From contig NZ_JANFQF010000005.1 of assembly GCF_024438035.1 (NCBI RefSeq), positions 233,387 to 297,386 on the forward strand: a DNA stretch of 64,000 bases, written 5' to 3'. Below are positions 36,265-53,364 of this stretch, piece after piece. Below the pieces are notes generated by a model that did not search any database, was not told the origin of the DNA, and saw nothing but the letters and a program-made list of their open reading frames with translations. A program made the position numbers and the translations under genes. Within the stretch, counting starts at the first letter, position 1. The number at the start of each line of letters is the position of its first letter. The stretch comes from Rhodococcus tibetensis. Its GTDB lineage: Bacteria; Actinomycetota; Actinomycetes; Mycobacteriales; Mycobacteriaceae.

Positions 36265-39200
36265 GTGGCGGATCGCCTTATCGTGCGGGGTGCCCGTGAG
36301 CACAATCTGCGAGGGGTCGATCTCGATCTACCCCGCGACAGCCTGATCGTGTTCACCGGATTGTCGGGCTCGGGTAAGTCGAGTTTGGCGTTCGACACGA
36401 TCTTCGCCGAGGGCCAGCGACGCTACGTCGAGTCGCTGTCGGCGTACGCACGCCAGTTCCTCGGTCAGATGGACAAGCCGGATGTCGACTTCATCGAAGG
36501 CTTGTCGCCCGCCGTGTCCATCGACCAGAAGTCGACCAACCGGAACCCGCGTTCCACCGTGGGCACGATCACCGAGGTCTACGACTACCTCCGCCTCCTC
36601 TACGCGCGGGCAGGCACGGCCCACTGCCCGGTGTGTGGTGAGCAGATCGCCCGGCAGACGCCGCAGCAGATCGTGGACCAGGTGCTCGACATGGAAGAGG
36701 GCATCCGCTTCCAGGTACTCGCTCCGGTGATCCGCACCCGCAAGGGTGAGTTCGTCGACCTCTTCGACCAGCTGAACGTGCAGGGCTACTCGCGTGTCCG
36801 GGTGGACGGCGTGGTGTATCCGCTCACGGATCCCCCCAAGTTGAAGAAGCAGGAAAAGCACGACATCGAGGTGGTCGTCGACCGTCTCACCGTCAAGGCC
36901 AGCTCCAAGCAGCGCCTCACGGATTCCGTTGAGACGGCACTGCGACTTGCCGAGGGCATCGTCGTGCTCGACTTCGTCGATCGCGAAGAGAATGCCGCCG
37001 ACCGCGAACGCCGTTTCTCGGAGAAACTCGCGTGCCCCAACGGACATGCCCTGTCCATCGACGACCTCGAGCCGCGTTCCTTCTCGTTCAATTCCCCGTA
37101 CGGTGCCTGCCCGGAATGCACGGGTCTCGGCATCCGCAAGGAAGTCGATCCCGACCTGGTGGTGCCGGATCCCGAGTTGTCGCTCCAGGACGGTGCCATC
37201 GCACCCTGGTCGATGGGGCAGAGTTCCGAGTACTTCGGGCGGCTGCTGTCCGGCTTGGGCGACATCCTCGGTTTCGACATGAAGACCCCGTGGAACAAGC
37301 TTCCGGCGAAAGCGCGGCGAGCCATCCTCGAGGGAAGTGAGGAGCAGGTGCACGTCCGGTACAAGAACCGGTACGGGCGTACCCGTTCCTACTACGCCGA
37401 GTTCGAAGGCGTCATGCCGTTCCTGCACCGGCGCCTCGACCAGACGGAGTCGGATCAGATGAAGGAGCGGTACGACGGCTACATGCGCGACACACCGTGT
37501 CCCGCGTGTGCCGGCGCACGCTTGCGTCCGGAAATTCTGTCCGTCACGATCGCGAGCGAGAAGTTCGGCCAGAAGTCGATCGCCGAAGTGTGCGAGCTGT
37601 CGATCTCCGATTGTGCCGATTTCCTCAACAGCCTCACGCTGGGCAGCCGTGAGGAAGCGATCGCCGGTCAGGTGCTGAAGGAAGTTCAGGCTCGTCTCGG
37701 ATTCCTCCTCGACGTCGGGCTCGAATACCTTTCCCTCGCGCGTGCCGCCGGCACGCTGTCCGGTGGGGAAGCGCAGCGCATCCGGCTCGCCACCCAGATC
37801 GGCTCCGGCCTGGTGGGTGTGCTGTACGTACTCGACGAGCCGTCCATCGGCTTGCATCAGCGCGACAATCGGCGTCTGATCGAGACCCTCACGCGTCTGC
37901 GCGACCTCGGAAACACTCTCATCGTGGTGGAGCACGACGAGGACACCATCCGCACGTCGGACTGGGTCGTCGACATCGGCCCGCTCGCCGGTGAACACGG
38001 GGGAAAGGTCGTCCACAGTGGTCCCTACGAGGAGCTGCTCGAGTGTGCGGAGTCGCTGACCGGCGCCTACCTGTCGGGCCGCAGCCACATCGAGGTTCCC
38101 GCCATTCGGCGTCCTGTGGACCGCAAGCGGCAGGTCACTGTCGTCGGCGCGCGCGAACACAACCTGGGCGGCATCGATGTGAGCTTCCCGCTGGGTGTGC
38201 TCACGGCGGTTACCGGAGTATCCGGCTCCGGCAAGTCGACGCTCGTCAACGACATCCTTGCCACCGTCATGGCGAACAAACTCAACGGTGCGCGGCAGGT
38301 GCCCGGTCGTCACACACGTATCAACGGGCTCGACCAACTCGACAAGCTGGTGCAGGTCGACCAGTCGCCGATCGGACGCACCCCGCGATCCAACGCCGCC
38401 ACGTATACCGGTGTGTTCGACAAGATCCGCACCCTCTTCGCGTCCACGACGGAGGCGAAGGTGCGCGGATACCAACCCGGCCGATTCTCGTTCAACGTCA
38501 AGGGCGGTCGGTGCGAGGCCTGCTCCGGTGACGGCACCCTGAAGATCGAGATGAACTTCCTGCCCGACGTCTACGTCCCGTGCGAGGTATGCCACGGCGC
38601 GCGGTACAACCGGGAGACCCTCGAAGTGCACTACAAGGGCAAGACCATCGCCGAGGTACTCGACATGCCCATCGAGGAGGCTGCAGAGTTCTTCCAGCCG
38701 ATCACCTCGATTCACCGCTACCTGAAGACGCTGGTGGAGGTCGGCCTCGGATATGTGCGCCTCGGCCAGCCGGCACCGACGTTGTCCGGTGGTGAGGCAC
38801 AGCGGGTGAAGCTCGCTGCGGAACTTCAGAAGCGGTCGACGGGGCGCACGGTGTACATCCTCGACGAGCCCACGACGGGTCTGCACTTCGAGGACATCCG
38901 CAAGCTGCTGGGGGTCGTCAACGGGTTGGTCGACAAGGGCAACACCGTCATCGTCATCGAGCACAATCTCGACGTGATCAAGACCTCGGACTGGGTGGTC
39001 GACATGGGGCCGGAAGGTGGATCCGGCGGTGGCACCGTGGTGGCGCAGGGCACCCCCGAAGAAGTGGCCAAGGTGCCCGAGAGTTACACCGGAAAGTTCC
39101 TCGACAGCGTTCTCGAAGCGGCACCCGCCCGCAAGACCAAGTCGGCCAGATCGGCGAAATCCAGTTCGGGAAAGTCCCCGGCATCCCCGAAGTCGGGAAC

Positions 39201-39276
39201 CGCGAAAGCCACTACTGCGGTGAAGTCGGTGGCCTCGCGCAAGCGGGCCCCGAAGAACACCGCAGCAGTGGGCTGA
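36265..39276 (+). CDS. uvrA: Excinuclease ABC subunit A
   Basis: A 1003-residue damage-recognition ATPase of nucleotide-excision repair. It has two ABC-type nucleotide sites (Walker [10 protein letters not shown] near residue 32 and GVSGSGKST near 650; signatures [12 protein letters not shown] and [12 protein letters not shown]) and zinc-binding CxxC pairs (CPVCGEQ, CPECTG, CPACAG and CEACSG/CEVC). The GTG start has AAGGGA six bases upstream and gives [15 protein letters not shown], the conserved N-terminus; ATG 36250 is upstream in the same frame. The C-terminal 45 residues are a Lys/Ser-rich tail ([17 protein letters not shown]) not needed for the core. Only a half SOS box (TCGAAC, 36243) is present. 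Confidence 0.97.
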   Translation: MADRLIVRGAREHNLRGVDLDLPRDSLIVFTGLSGSGKSSLAFDTIFAEGQRRYVESLSAYARQFLGQMDKPDVDFIEGLSPAVSIDQKSTNRNPRSTVGTITEVYDYLRLLYARAGTAHCPVCGEQIARQTPQQIVDQVLDMEEGIRFQVLAPVIRTRKGEFVDLFDQLNVQGYSRVRVDGVVYPLTDPPKLKKQEKHDIEVVVDRLTVKASSKQRLTDSVETALRLAEGIVVLDFVDREENAADRERRFSEKLACPNGHALSIDDLEPRSFSFNSPYGACPECTGLGIRKEVDPDLVVPDPELSLQDGAIAPWSMGQSSEYFGRLLSGLGDILGFDMKTPWNKLPAKARRAILEGSEEQVHVRYKNRYGRTRSYYAEFEGVMPFLHRRLDQTESDQMKERYDGYMRDTPCPACAGARLRPEILSVTIASEKFGQKSIAEVCELSISDCADFLNSLTLGSREEAIAGQVLKEVQARLGFLLDVGLEYLSLARAAGTLSGGEAQRIRLATQIGSGLVGVLYVLDEPSIGLHQRDNRRLIETLTRLRDLGNTLIVVEHDEDTIRTSDWVVDIGPLAGEHGGKVVHSGPYEELLECAESLTGAYLSGRSHIEVPAIRRPVDRKRQVTVVGAREHNLGGIDVSFPLGVLTAVTGVSGSGKSTLVNDILATVMANKLNGARQVPGRHTRINGLDQLDKLVQVDQSPIGRTPRSNAATYTGVFDKIRTLFASTTEAKVRGYQPGRFSFNVKGGRCEACSGDGTLKIEMNFLPDVYVPCEVCHGARYNRETLEVHYKGKTIAEVLDMPIEEAAEFFQPITSIHRYLKTLVEVGLGYVRLGQPAPTLSGGEAQRVKLAAELQKRSTGRTVYILDEPTTGLHFEDIRKLLGVVNGLVDKGNTVIVIEHNLDVIKTSDWVVDMGPEGGSGGGTVVAQGTPEEVAKVPESYTGKFLDSVLEAAPARKTKSARSAKSSSGKSPASPKSGTAKATTAVKSVASRKRAPKNTAAVG

Positions 39277-39282
39277 GTTCGG

Positions 39283-40017
39283 TTATCGAGCAGCGGCCGC
39301 GTCGATTTCTTCGGCGAGGTCGGCCGGCCGCGACCACATCGGCCAGTGGCCGGTAGGCAGATCGACGTAGTCGACCTTCGCGATCCGGCCCAGTTCGACG
39401 GCCATCGGGTGGCCGACGCCTGCTAGTTGCCGGATAGCCTCGGACGGGAAGCTGGTGCAGACCACGGTGGTCGGCACCTCCAGGCGGCGGGTGTCGCTGA
39501 GCGCGAATGTGTCTCGGGCCGGCCCTGCAGGTTCGGGGACTGCTCGGCTGCGGAACGTCTCGAGCATCACCTCGTCCAATCCCTCGAGGCTGTTGCCTTC
39601 GGCTTCCAGCTCCGACCAACTGGGCAGCGGAAGTTCAGTGACCGACGCGCCGAGATCGTCTCGCAGAGCTACGCCGTCTTGCAGAGGGCCCGAGTCGACA
39701 TAGATCACCCGCGCCAGCGCGTCCGGGATGCGATCGCTCGCGGCGTACGCCACCGGCCCCGCACCGCTGTGGCCGACGAGCACCGCACGCTCCGAAACCG
39801 GTGTGGCTGCGACCGCGGTCACCACCGCGGAGATGTGATCGTCGAGGCTGACGCTGCTGCGATCCGTATCGATCGAGTCCAGTCCCGGCAGCGTCACGGC
39901 CGTGACGTGATGGCCGCGGCCTCGCAAGTCGGCCGCGACCGACTCCCAGGCCCACGCCCCGAGCCAGAAGCCGGGAACCAAGACGATATGGGTCTGTGTG
40001 GTGGCTGTGTGTGTCAT
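39283..40017 (-). CDS. Alpha/beta hydrolase
   Basis: A 244-residue alpha/beta-hydrolase fold protein: HIVLVPGFWLGAWAWESVA at the N-terminus, nucleophile elbow VGHSGAGPVAYA with Ser near residue 86, acid region around the TTVVCTSFPSEAI strand, and a C-terminal histidine in TGHWPMW. Family members are small esterases or MenH/methylesterase-like enzymes; no substrate can be assigned. ATG 40017 gives MTHTATTQTH; the longer frame extends into an eroded DUF1801 gene and is not coding. It converges on uvrA six bases away. Confidence 0.88.
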   Translation of the reverse strand: MTHTATTQTHIVLVPGFWLGAWAWESVAADLRGRGHHVTAVTLPGLDSIDTDRSSVSLDDHISAVVTAVAATPVSERAVLVGHSGAGPVAYAASDRIPDALARVIYVDSGPLQDGVALRDDLGASVTELPLPSWSELEAEGNSLEGLDEVMLETFRSRAVPEPAGPARDTFALSDTRRLEVPTTVVCTSFPSEAIRQLAGVGHPMAVELGRIAKVDYVDLPTGHWPMWSRPADLAEEIDAAAAR

Positions 40018-40129
40018 GGTCGGAGTGAACCTGCATCGGTGGCAGCCCGTGGCGCCATCTCTGTCACAGTCGGGTAACGGATCCACCGAACTGCCGGAAT
40101 TGCTGGTCGCGTTATTCGGCAGACTGCGC

Positions 40130-40302
40130 CGGTCGTGCATGGACCGTAGAACGTACAGGCAGCCTTACCCCGCTTGTGCTTGCCCAGAGCGTCGAGTTCG
40201 GCTTCGTGCTCACTGTCTGCGCGCTGAACGGGATCGGCGACGCGGCAAGGAAGCTGCCGACCTCGGCGGAGTTTCGTTCGGTCTTGTTCTGCTCGCCGAA
40301 CG
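40130..40302 (-). pseudogene. Remnant of DUF1801-family gene
   Basis: Read leftward right after the DUF1844 stop, one frame shows EQNKTERNSAEVGSFLAA. A one-base loss near 40253 moves to VADPVQRADSEHEAELDA. This runs straight into LGKHKRGK (40164-40187), the near-C-terminal DUF1801 motif, with the usual 80 or so residues between them missing. Another single G lost near 40163 would restore GKGCLYV in the third frame. No start codon remains. The pattern is a collapsed reading frame rather than an RNA or promoter. Family recognition is from recalled motifs. Confidence 0.62.
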
Positions 40303-40683
40303 TCAGTAGACCGGGCCGGTGTACTTCTCTCCAGGTCCCTTGCCGGGTTCGTCGGGATGCGACGATGCCTCACGGAACGCGCGCTGTAATGCCTGCAGGC
40401 CCTCCCGAATGGGTCCGGCGTGCGGCCCGAGGTATTCCACCGAGGCAGTGACCAGGCCGGCGAGTGCGGTAATGACGCGCCGCGCCTCGTCGAGGTCGAG
40501 GTGCGGACTGGACTCGGGGTCCGGATCCGACAGGCCGAGCTTCTCGGCCGCCGAACTCATCAGCATGACCGCCGCGCGGCTGATCACCTCGACTGCGGGC
40601 ACTTCGGCCAGCTCTCGCACTTCGGTATTCTGGTCACCGTTGTCGGTGCCTCCGGTGAGGGCGTCGTCAGAGTTCTGCGTCAT
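40303..40683 (-). CDS. DUF1844 protein
   Basis: A 126-residue cytoplasmic protein of the DUF1844 family, which is conserved next to infC in many actinobacteria. An acidic N-terminus (MTQNSDDALTGGTDNGD) is followed by a helical core VPAVEVISRAAVMLMSSAAEKLGL, LDLDEARRVITALAGLVTAS and EGLQALQRAFREAS. Function unknown. ATG 40683 is chosen over an upstream in-frame codon because the core starts soon after and homologues begin similarly. It diverges from the infC operon across a 375-base leader region. Confidence 0.87.
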   Translation of the reverse strand: MTQNSDDALTGGTDNGDQNTEVRELAEVPAVEVISRAAVMLMSSAAEKLGLSDPDPESSPHLDLDEARRVITALAGLVTASVEYLGPHAGPIREGLQALQRAFREASSHPDEPGKGPGEKYTGPVY

Positions 40684-40905
40684 GCCGAAGAGCTTTCCAT
40701 CTCGACGCTCGCCCGCCACGCGCCGGTATCGATTAGCCGACGAGGTGCGCAAATGTTACCCTTGACGCAACGACCGCCTTCGAATCTTGTCGGGGGCAGC
40801 AAGTGGAGTCCGGCTCCCACCTCTGCGCGGCAGGTAAGACTGCAGTTCAGTGGTCCGGTCACCTGGTTTGAGGCTTGCCTCGAGTCGGGTTCCTCAAGCG
40901 AGGAG

Positions 40906-40929
40906 ATGGTGGAATGGCGTAAGCCGTGA
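40906..40929 (+). CDS. Possible seven-codon leader peptide MVEWRKP
   Basis: ATG GTG GAA TGG CGT AAG CCG TGA, preceded by GAGGAG that overlaps too closely for ATG but suits the second codon GTG as start. It stops 25 bases before the attenuator hairpin. Its position suggests a translated leader that senses ribosome activity. The frame is very short and could be chance. Confidence 0.3.
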   Translation: MVEWRKP

Positions 40930-40953
40930 GATTGTCTGATCGGTCGACATCGG

Positions 40954-40992
40954 GCCCCGCATGGTGAGTTTTCACCGCAGCGGGGCTTTTTT
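40954..40992 (+). terminator. Intrinsic terminator / attenuator upstream of infC
   Basis: GCCCCGC (40954-40960) pairs with GCGGGGC (40980-40986) and encloses an inner stem GGTGA/TCACC (40963-40967, 40972-40976). Six T residues (40987-40992) follow directly. It lies between the promoter region and infC, so read-through must be regulated for the operon to be expressed. Confidence 0.85.
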
Positions 40993-41058
40993 GTTGGGAA
41001 TCCGGGCGTACGGGCTGCCGGCGGTCTCGAGACCAGACCGTTCAACCTAGGAGGCCCC

Positions 41059-41709
<651 letters not shown>

Positions 41710-41768
41710 TCCGACTCCACCAGCACGACCCGGATGTTCAGATCCGGAAACACAGAACTGAGGACTCC

Positions 41769-41963
41769 ATGCCCAAGTCGAAGACCCATAGCGGCACTGC
41801 GAAGCGATTCAAGGTGTCCGGCACCGGAAAGATCCTGCGCCAGAAGGCCGGTCGCCGCCACTTGCTCGAGCACAAGCCCACCAAGGTGACGCGTCGCCTC
41901 GATGGCACGGCTGTCGTCAGCAAGGCTGACACCCCGCGCATCAAGCGCCTGCTCGACATCTGA
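41769..41963 (+). CDS. rpmI: Ribosomal protein L35
   Basis: A 64-residue, very basic large-subunit protein starting [18 protein letters not shown], with the typical [17 protein letters not shown] segment. Length and composition match L35. It lies 59 bases after infC and 64 before rplT in the conserved infC-rpmI-rplT operon, with GAGGACT before ATG 41769. Confidence 0.97.
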   Translation: MPKSKTHSGTAKRFKVSGTGKILRQKAGRRHLLEHKPTKVTRRLDGTAVVSKADTPRIKRLLDI

Positions 41964-42027
41964 GTCGACACTCCTTTTACTGACCACCCGGGGCGTTTAC
42001 CCGCCCCAAGATTGACAGGATTTTTCA

Positions 42028-42417
42028 GTGGCACGCGTAAAGAGGGCGGTAAACGCCCAGAAGAAGCGTCGTTCGATTCTCGAAGCCTCCAGCGGCTACC
42101 GCGGACAGCGCTCGCGTCTGTACCGCAAGGCCAAGGAACAGCAGCTCCACTCGCTGACCTACGCCTACCGTGACCGCCGTGCGCGCAAGGGTGATTTCCG
42201 CAAGCTGTGGATCACGCGTATCAACGCTGCAGCACGTGCGAACGACATCACGTACAACCGTCTGATCCAGGGCCTGCGTCTCGCGGAGATCGAGGTGGAC
42301 CGCAAGAACCTGGCCGAGCTCGCCGTGTCGGACGCCGCGGCGTTCGCCGGCCTCGTGGCTCTCGCCAAGGCGGCGCTCCCGGCTGATGTGAACGCTCCTG
42401 CCGGGGAAGCAGCCTGA
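42028..42417 (+). CDS. rplT: Ribosomal protein L20
   Basis: A 129-residue basic large-subunit assembly protein with [35 protein letters not shown] and [20 protein letters not shown], the hallmarks of L20. It binds 23S rRNA early in assembly, and in other bacteria L20 represses its own operon. It is the last gene of infC-rpmI-rplT, and a hairpin at 42447-42492 follows. The GTG start follows a weak purine stretch. Confidence 0.97.
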
Positions 42418-42446
42418 GTCTCGCACCCCGCAGTTCCGAAGTCCGG

Positions 42447-42492
42447 AAACGACCCGTGGACCCGCTCACCGAGCGCACCCCGCGGGTCGTTT
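42447..42492 (+). terminator. Hairpin enclosing the tsnR start codon
   Basis: Perfect 10-bp arms AAACGACCCG (42447-42456) and CGGGTCGTTT (42483-42492) with a 26-base loop. The right arm ends in TTT, so it may terminate the rplT transcript, but it also contains the GTG start of the following methyltransferase gene. Confidence 0.6.
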
Positions 42493-43265
42493 CTGCTGTG
42501 AAGCTCCTGCGTACGGCGGAACGTCGCAAGGCAGGGCGGTTCCTCGTGGAGGGGGAGAACTCGGTCGGGGAGGCGTTGGCCACCCGCGCCGTGCACGATC
42601 TCTTCTACACGGAAGATGCGCGGCAGCGGTACGCCGAGTTGATCGGGCGGGCGGAGGCTGTCGGCGTTCGAACGTCGCTGGTGACGGACCGGGCGGTGCG
42701 TGGTCTCAGCGACACAGTCACCCCACCCGGCCTGGTCGCCGTGTGTGACCTCCTGGACGTGCCGCTGTCGGACGCGGTGGGACCAGGTACCAGGCTTCTC
42801 GCGGTCCCGGTGTCGGTGTCCGAACCCGGCAACGCAGGAACCGTCATCCGGGTGGCGGACGCAGTGGGTGCAGACGCTGCCATTCTGGCGGGCGACAGCG
42901 TCGACCCGCACAACGGGAAGTGCGTCCGGGCGTCCGCGGGAAGCCTCTTCCACCTACCGGTGGTGCGTGAGCGGGACACCGCCGCGGTACTCGACAGCAT
43001 CAGCGCGGCGGGAATCCAATTGCTCGCCACCGCAGCGGACGGTGAAGTAGACCTCGACGACGCCGACGACATGCTGTCGCGTCCGACGGCGTGGTTGTTC
43101 GGGAACGAGGCCCACGGGCTCGATGCGTCCGTGGCCGCGAGGGCGGATCATCGGGTACGGATCCCGATTCACGGCCGTGCCGAGAGCCTGAATCTGGCGA
43201 CCGCGGCGGCCATCTGCCTGTACTCGAGCGCGCGGATCCAGAACCACACGCGCACCGACAGCTGA
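42456..43265 (+). CDS. tsnR: TrmH/SpoU-family RNA 2'-O-methyltransferase
   Basis: A 269-residue SPOUT-class RNA methyltransferase. An N-terminal RNA-binding part (LLRTAERRKAGRFLVEGENSVGEAL) precedes the knotted SAM domain with motifs VSVSEPGNAGTVIRVADAVGADA, WLFGNEAHGLD and IPIHGRAESLNLATAAAICLY. The enzyme should methylate a ribose in rRNA or tRNA. The M. tuberculosis gene in this position is tsnR (Rv1644); the name is taken from that synteny and does not imply thiostrepton resistance. GTG 42456 keeps the conserved LTER N-terminus. Its start lies inside a hairpin. Confidence 0.9.
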   Translation: MDPLTERTPRVVSAVKLLRTAERRKAGRFLVEGENSVGEALATRAVHDLFYTEDARQRYAELIGRAEAVGVRTSLVTDRAVRGLSDTVTPPGLVAVCDLLDVPLSDAVGPGTRLLAVPVSVSEPGNAGTVIRVADAVGADAAILAGDSVDPHNGKCVRASAGSLFHLPVVRERDTAAVLDSISAAGIQLLATAADGEVDLDDADDMLSRPTAWLFGNEAHGLDASVAARADHRVRIPIHGRAESLNLATAAAICLYSSARIQNHTRTDS

Positions 43266-43289
43266 AATCGAGATATTCCGATCGCATAG

Positions 43290-44429
<1,140 letters not shown>

Positions 44430-44491
44430 GCGCGATACTCCCGCATCCGTCCACAGTCACGACATTTCACGAACGAGAGAGCTGAGCAGAC

Positions 44492-46978
44492 GTGCGAGTA
44501 GCGCAATCCTGGCTGACCGAGATCCTGCAGCGTGCCACCCCGGAGTGGGGCGTCACCGCGGAGGAGTTGGACGCGGGCTTCGTCCGCGTGGGGCTCGAAG
44601 TGGAGGAAGTCGATCGCCTCGAGGCCGTCGACGGTCCGCTCGTCGTCGGCAAGGTCGTCGAGATCACCGAGCTCACCGAGTTCAAGAAGCCTATCCGCTT
44701 CTGCAAGGTTGATGTCGGCGCGCCGGAACCGCAGGGCATCGTGTGCGGTGCCCGCAACTTCGCGGAAGGCGATCTGGTGATCGTGGCACTCCCGGGCGCG
44801 GTGCTTCCGGGAGGCTTCGCGATTGCGTCCCGCAAGACGTACGGCCAGGTCTCGGACGGGATGATCTGTTCGGTGGCCGAACTCGGTATCGGCAAGGATC
44901 ACTCCGGAATTCTGGTGCTCGAGCCCGGGGCCGCGGCGCCCGGTACCGACGCGAATGTGTTGCTGGGTCTGGACGACACCGTCATCGAACTGAATATCAC
45001 GCCGGACCGTGGTTACTGCTTCTCGGTGCGCGGGCTGACCCGCGAGCTCGCGTGTGGGTTCGATCTCGAGTACCTCGACCCGGCCGTGGTGCCGGCTCAT
45101 CCCGCCGAGGGCGAGGCATGGCCTGTGCGGGTCGACCCCGACACTCAGGCGACCCGCTTCACCGCACGCCGTGTCACGGGTATCGATCCGACGGCGGCCA
45201 GCCCCTGGTGGCTGCAGCGGCGACTGTTGTTGTCGGGTGTCCGGCCGATCTCGCCGGCCGTCGACGTCACCAATTACGTGTTGCTCGAGTTGGGTCAGCC
45301 CCTGCATGCGTTCGACGCGGCCAAGATCAGTGGCGACCTCGTGGTCCGCCGGGCAGTGGACGGCGAGAAACTAACCACCCTCGACGAGGTGGAGCGGATC
45401 CTCGACCCCGAGGACGTCGTCATCGCCGACGACTCCGGCGTCATCTCTCTGGCCGGCGTCATGGGTGGGGCAACCACCGAGGTCAATGCCGCGAGCACCG
45501 ACATCCTCCTCGAATCGGCGACGTGGAATCCGCTCGCGGTGTTCAGAACGGCACGTCGACACAAGTTGTCGAGCGAGGCCAGTAAGCGTTTCGAGCGCGT
45601 GGTCGATCCGGAGATCGCCGTCGCCGCCCTGGACCGGGCGGCGTCGTTACTGGTCGAGATTGCCGGTGGACGTATCGAGCCTGTGCTCACCGATGTCGGT
45701 GGGGTCACCGGTCCCGCCCCCATTCGGATGGATATCGACCTGCCGGACCGCGTGGCCGGGGTGTGTTACCCGAACGGCACGGCGGCCCGCCGGTTGACGC
45801 AGATCGGGTGCGACGTCGAGGTCGGCGTCAGCGACAGTGGGCACGGGCAGCTCGTTGCCACCCCGCCGTCGTGGCGTCCCGATCTCGTCCAGCCTGCCGA
45901 TCTCGTCGAGGAGGTGCTGCGTCTCGAGGGACTCGAGCAGATTCCGTCGGTGCTTCCCGCGGCGCCTGCGGGCCGTGGCCTGACGCCTGCCCAGCGCCGC
46001 AAGCGTGCTGTCGGCCGGGCGCTCGCCTTCTCGGGATACGTCGAGGTTCTTCCGCCGGTGTTCCTTCCCGCTGCCGTCTTCGACGCCTGGGGGCTGGACC
46101 CGGAAGATCCGCGCAGGAACACCGTCAAGGTGCTCAATCCGCTCGAGTCGGATCGCCCGGAGTTGGCGACGACACTGCTACCGGGGCTGCTCGAGGTGCT
46201 TGCTCGCAACGTCTCCCGCGGTCAGCGCGACCTGTCGCTGTTCGGCATCGCACAGGTCGTGCTGCCCGGTCCCGACACGAAGCCGGTCGGCGCCCTCCCG
46301 GTCGACCGGCGGCCGACCGAAGACGAGATCGCCGAGTTGTTGCAGTCGCTGCCGGCTCAGCCGGTGCACGTGGCCGCCGTGCTGACGGGGATGCGCGAGC
46401 CGAGCGGCCCCTGGGGGCCTGGTCGCGCCGCCGAGGCGAGCGATGCATTTTCGGCCGCCCGCGCAGTCGCCTCTGCTGCAGGAGTCGAACTCGACTTCCG
46501 GGCGACGCAGCATCTGCCGTGGCACCCGGGCCGTGGCGCGGAATTGTTGCGGGACGGCGTGGTCGTCGGGCATGCCGGTGAGCTCCATCCCGCTGTCCTC
46601 GAGCGGGCAGGTCTGCCGCCGCGGACGTGCGCTGTCGAGATCGACCTCGACGCTCTTCCACTTGTGGAGAACCTCCCCGCCCCGAAGGTGTCGCCCTTCC
46701 CGGCGGTGCTGCAGGACGTCGCGGTCGTTGTCGACGCAACTGTGCCGGCCGGCACCGTGCAAGAGGCGCTGCGGTCGGGCGGTGGTGAGCTTCTCGAGGA
46801 TATCCGTCTGTTCGATGTCTTCGAGGGTGAGCAGGTCGGACCAGGCCGGAAGTCGCTGGCGTTCGCGCTCCGGTTCCGCGGAGTGGACCGCACACTGACC
46901 GAGGACGAGGCGAGTGCAGCCCGCGACGCCGCGGTCGCTGCCGCCGCTGCGTCGGTGGGTGCCGAATTGCGCAGCTGA
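44492..46978 (+). CDS. pheT: Phenylalanyl-tRNA synthetase beta subunit
   Basis: An 828-residue subunit, full length for the family. In order: an N-terminal oligonucleotide-binding tRNA-binding domain (about 40-150, [10 protein letters not shown]), B3/B4 editing domain (about 210-380, with [21 protein letters not shown]), B5 domain (about 410-490), the catalytic-like core, and a C-terminal anticodon-binding FDX-ACB domain (about 735-828, ending [21 protein letters not shown]). It edits mischarged Tyr-tRNA-Phe and completes the active enzyme with PheS. GTG start with a weak ribosome binding site; 62 bases from pheS. Confidence 0.97.
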   Translation: MRVAQSWLTEILQRATPEWGVTAEELDAGFVRVGLEVEEVDRLEAVDGPLVVGKVVEITELTEFKKPIRFCKVDVGAPEPQGIVCGARNFAEGDLVIVALPGAVLPGGFAIASRKTYGQVSDGMICSVAELGIGKDHSGILVLEPGAAAPGTDANVLLGLDDTVIELNITPDRGYCFSVRGLTRELACGFDLEYLDPAVVPAHPAEGEAWPVRVDPDTQATRFTARRVTGIDPTAASPWWLQRRLLLSGVRPISPAVDVTNYVLLELGQPLHAFDAAKISGDLVVRRAVDGEKLTTLDEVERILDPEDVVIADDSGVISLAGVMGGATTEVNAASTDILLESATWNPLAVFRTARRHKLSSEASKRFERVVDPEIAVAALDRAASLLVEIAGGRIEPVLTDVGGVTGPAPIRMDIDLPDRVAGVCYPNGTAARRLTQIGCDVEVGVSDSGHGQLVATPPSWRPDLVQPADLVEEVLRLEGLEQIPSVLPAAPAGRGLTPAQRRKRAVGRALAFSGYVEVLPPVFLPAAVFDAWGLDPEDPRRNTVKVLNPLESDRPELATTLLPGLLEVLARNVSRGQRDLSLFGIAQVVLPGPDTKPVGALPVDRRPTEDEIAELLQSLPAQPVHVAAVLTGMREPSGPWGPGRAAEASDAFSAARAVASAAGVELDFRATQHLPWHPGRGAELLRDGVVVGHAGELHPAVLERAGLPPRTCAVEIDLDALPLVENLPAPKVSPFPAVLQDVAVVVDATVPAGTVQEALRSGGGELLEDIRLFDVFEGEQVGPGRKSLAFALRFRGVDRTLTEDEASAARDAAVAAAAASVGAELRS

Positions 46979-47023
46979 CCCGTAGCCTGGGGTGCAGACC
47001 AGGGGAGCGTGAGGAGCGGGACG

Positions 47024-47422
47024 ATGGCCGAAGTGCGCGACGTCGTATCGGCGGCGAGTGAGCTGACCGACGCCGAGTTCCTCGAGGTGGTGCGCGCAGT
47101 TGCTGCCGGTCGTCCCGGTCTCGGGGCACTCCTCGCCGCCGTCGACGTCGGTAGCGCAGTCCCGACGGAGGAACCGGTTACCGCGGAGATCGTCCCGGAC
47201 GCCACTGCGCGGATACCCGAGCCCGACTACACCACGGGAGGCGTCCCGACGTTCGATCGTGTGCGGGATCGGATCGAGGAGCGTTTCGGCACGTCGATCG
47301 GGTCGGCGGAACTGGCGCACGAGAGCTCGTCCGGCCGATCGGTGGACGAACAGTGGGAAGCGCGGAAGAAGGCGGGCAAGGCCAAACTGGATGAGATCCG
47401 GCGGTCGCTCGGCAAGCAATGA
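47024..47422 (+). CDS. Hypothetical protein between pheT and argC
   Basis: A 132-residue soluble protein. A helical N-terminal half (VRDVVSAASELTDAEFLEVVRAVAAGRPGLGALLAAVD) is followed by a flexible Pro/Val/Glu-rich linker and a charged C-terminus (VDEQWEARKKAGKAKLDEIRRSLGKQ). No domain recognised. ATG 47024 is chosen for GAGGAG seven bases upstream; GTG 47009 is in frame but lacks a site. It lies 45 bases after pheT in the same direction and ends before the ARG box. Confidence 0.75.
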   Translation: MAEVRDVVSAASELTDAEFLEVVRAVAAGRPGLGALLAAVDVGSAVPTEEPVTAEIVPDATARIPEPDYTTGGVPTFDRVRDRIEERFGTSIGSAELAHESSSGRSVDEQWEARKKAGKAKLDEIRRSLGKQ

Positions 47423-47463
47423 CCGCCGATCCGGTGGCTCCGGCCACCCGTGCGTGAATTAGC

Positions 47464-49782
<2,319 letters not shown>

Positions 49783-49786
<4 letters not shown>

Positions 49787-50705
49787 CATCGGGCAGCGAA
49801 ACGCTGGTCGGTATCACCGATCACCAGAAGGCACACGTGCTCGCCGAGGCTTTGCCGTGGCTGCAGCAGTTCCGGGGCAAGGTCGTGGTCGTGAAGTACG
49901 GCGGCAACGCCATGATCGACGACGCACTGAAGACGGCGTTCGCCGCCGACATGGCGTTCCTCCGCACGGTGGGGATACACCCGGTAGTGGTGCACGGCGG
50001 GGGACCTCAGATCAATGCCATGCTCGCCAAACTGGGGATGACCGGCGAATTCAAGGGCGGATTTCGGGTCACCACCCCCGAGGTCATGGACGTGGTGCGG
50101 ATGGTGTTGTTCGGTCAGGTCGGCCGCGAACTCGTGGGCCTGATCAATGCGCACGGCCCCTATGCCGTCGGTATCTCCGGCGAGGACGCCCACCTGTTCA
50201 CGGCCACCAAGCGCACCGTGATGGTCGACGGGCGTCCCACCGATATCGGTTTGGTCGGCGACGTCACGACCGTCAGTCCGGAAGCCGTGCTCGACCTGAT
50301 CCATGCTGGCCGGATACCCGTCGTCTCTACCATTGCGCCCGACTCGGACGGCGTGGTGCACAACATCAACGCCGACACGGCGGCTGCGGCGCTCGCGGAG
50401 GCGATCGGTGCCGAAAAGCTCGTGGTCCTGACCGATGTCGAGGGGCTGTACACCAACTGGCCGGATCGGGGTTCGCTGGCGACGGAGATCGACACCGCGG
50501 CACTGGCGCAGCTTCTGCCGAGTCTCGACGCCGGCATGGTGCCGAAGATGGAGGCCTGCTTGCGAGCCGTCCGCGGCGGGGTCCCCACCGCCCACGTGAT
50601 CGACGGGCGTGTCCCGCACTCTGTGCTGCTCGAACTCTTCACCGGTGAGGGCATCGGAACCATGGTGACCCCGACACCGGCTACATCTACCGAGGGAGTT
50701 GTCTC

Positions 50706-50709
<4 letters not shown>
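49783..50709 (+). CDS. argB: Acetylglutamate kinase
   Basis: A 308-residue amino-acid kinase that phosphorylates N-acetylglutamate, normally the arginine-inhibited step. [12 protein letters not shown] (phosphate-binding), [16 protein letters not shown] (substrate loop), [28 protein letters not shown] and [13 protein letters not shown] (C-terminal lysine motif) are present. The N-terminal helix before residue 20, typical of arginine-sensitive hexameric kinases, is present ([13 protein letters not shown]). Overlaps argJ and argD by four bases each. Confidence 0.97.

Positions 50710-53364
<2,655 letters not shown>

Larger units (their letters stand above)
40684..41058 (+). promoter_or_regulatory. 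infC-operon promoter and structured leader
   Basis: A 375-base gene-free stretch between divergent DUF1844 and infC. It contains a purine-rich segment with a tiny open frame (40906-40929), competing short stems (TTGAGG 40868-40873 with CCTCAA 40892-40897; CCTCG 40878-40882 with CGAGG 40899-40903) and a strong intrinsic terminator (40954-40992) about 70 bases before infC. The layout fits transcription attenuation of the initiation factor and ribosomal-protein operon. Confidence 0.6.

Noticed and set aside
36328..38964. An 878-codon open frame antisense to uvrA
   Set aside because: It lacks any known motif and exists only because high-GC coding DNA leaves the opposite strand open; uvrA on the other strand is beyond doubt.
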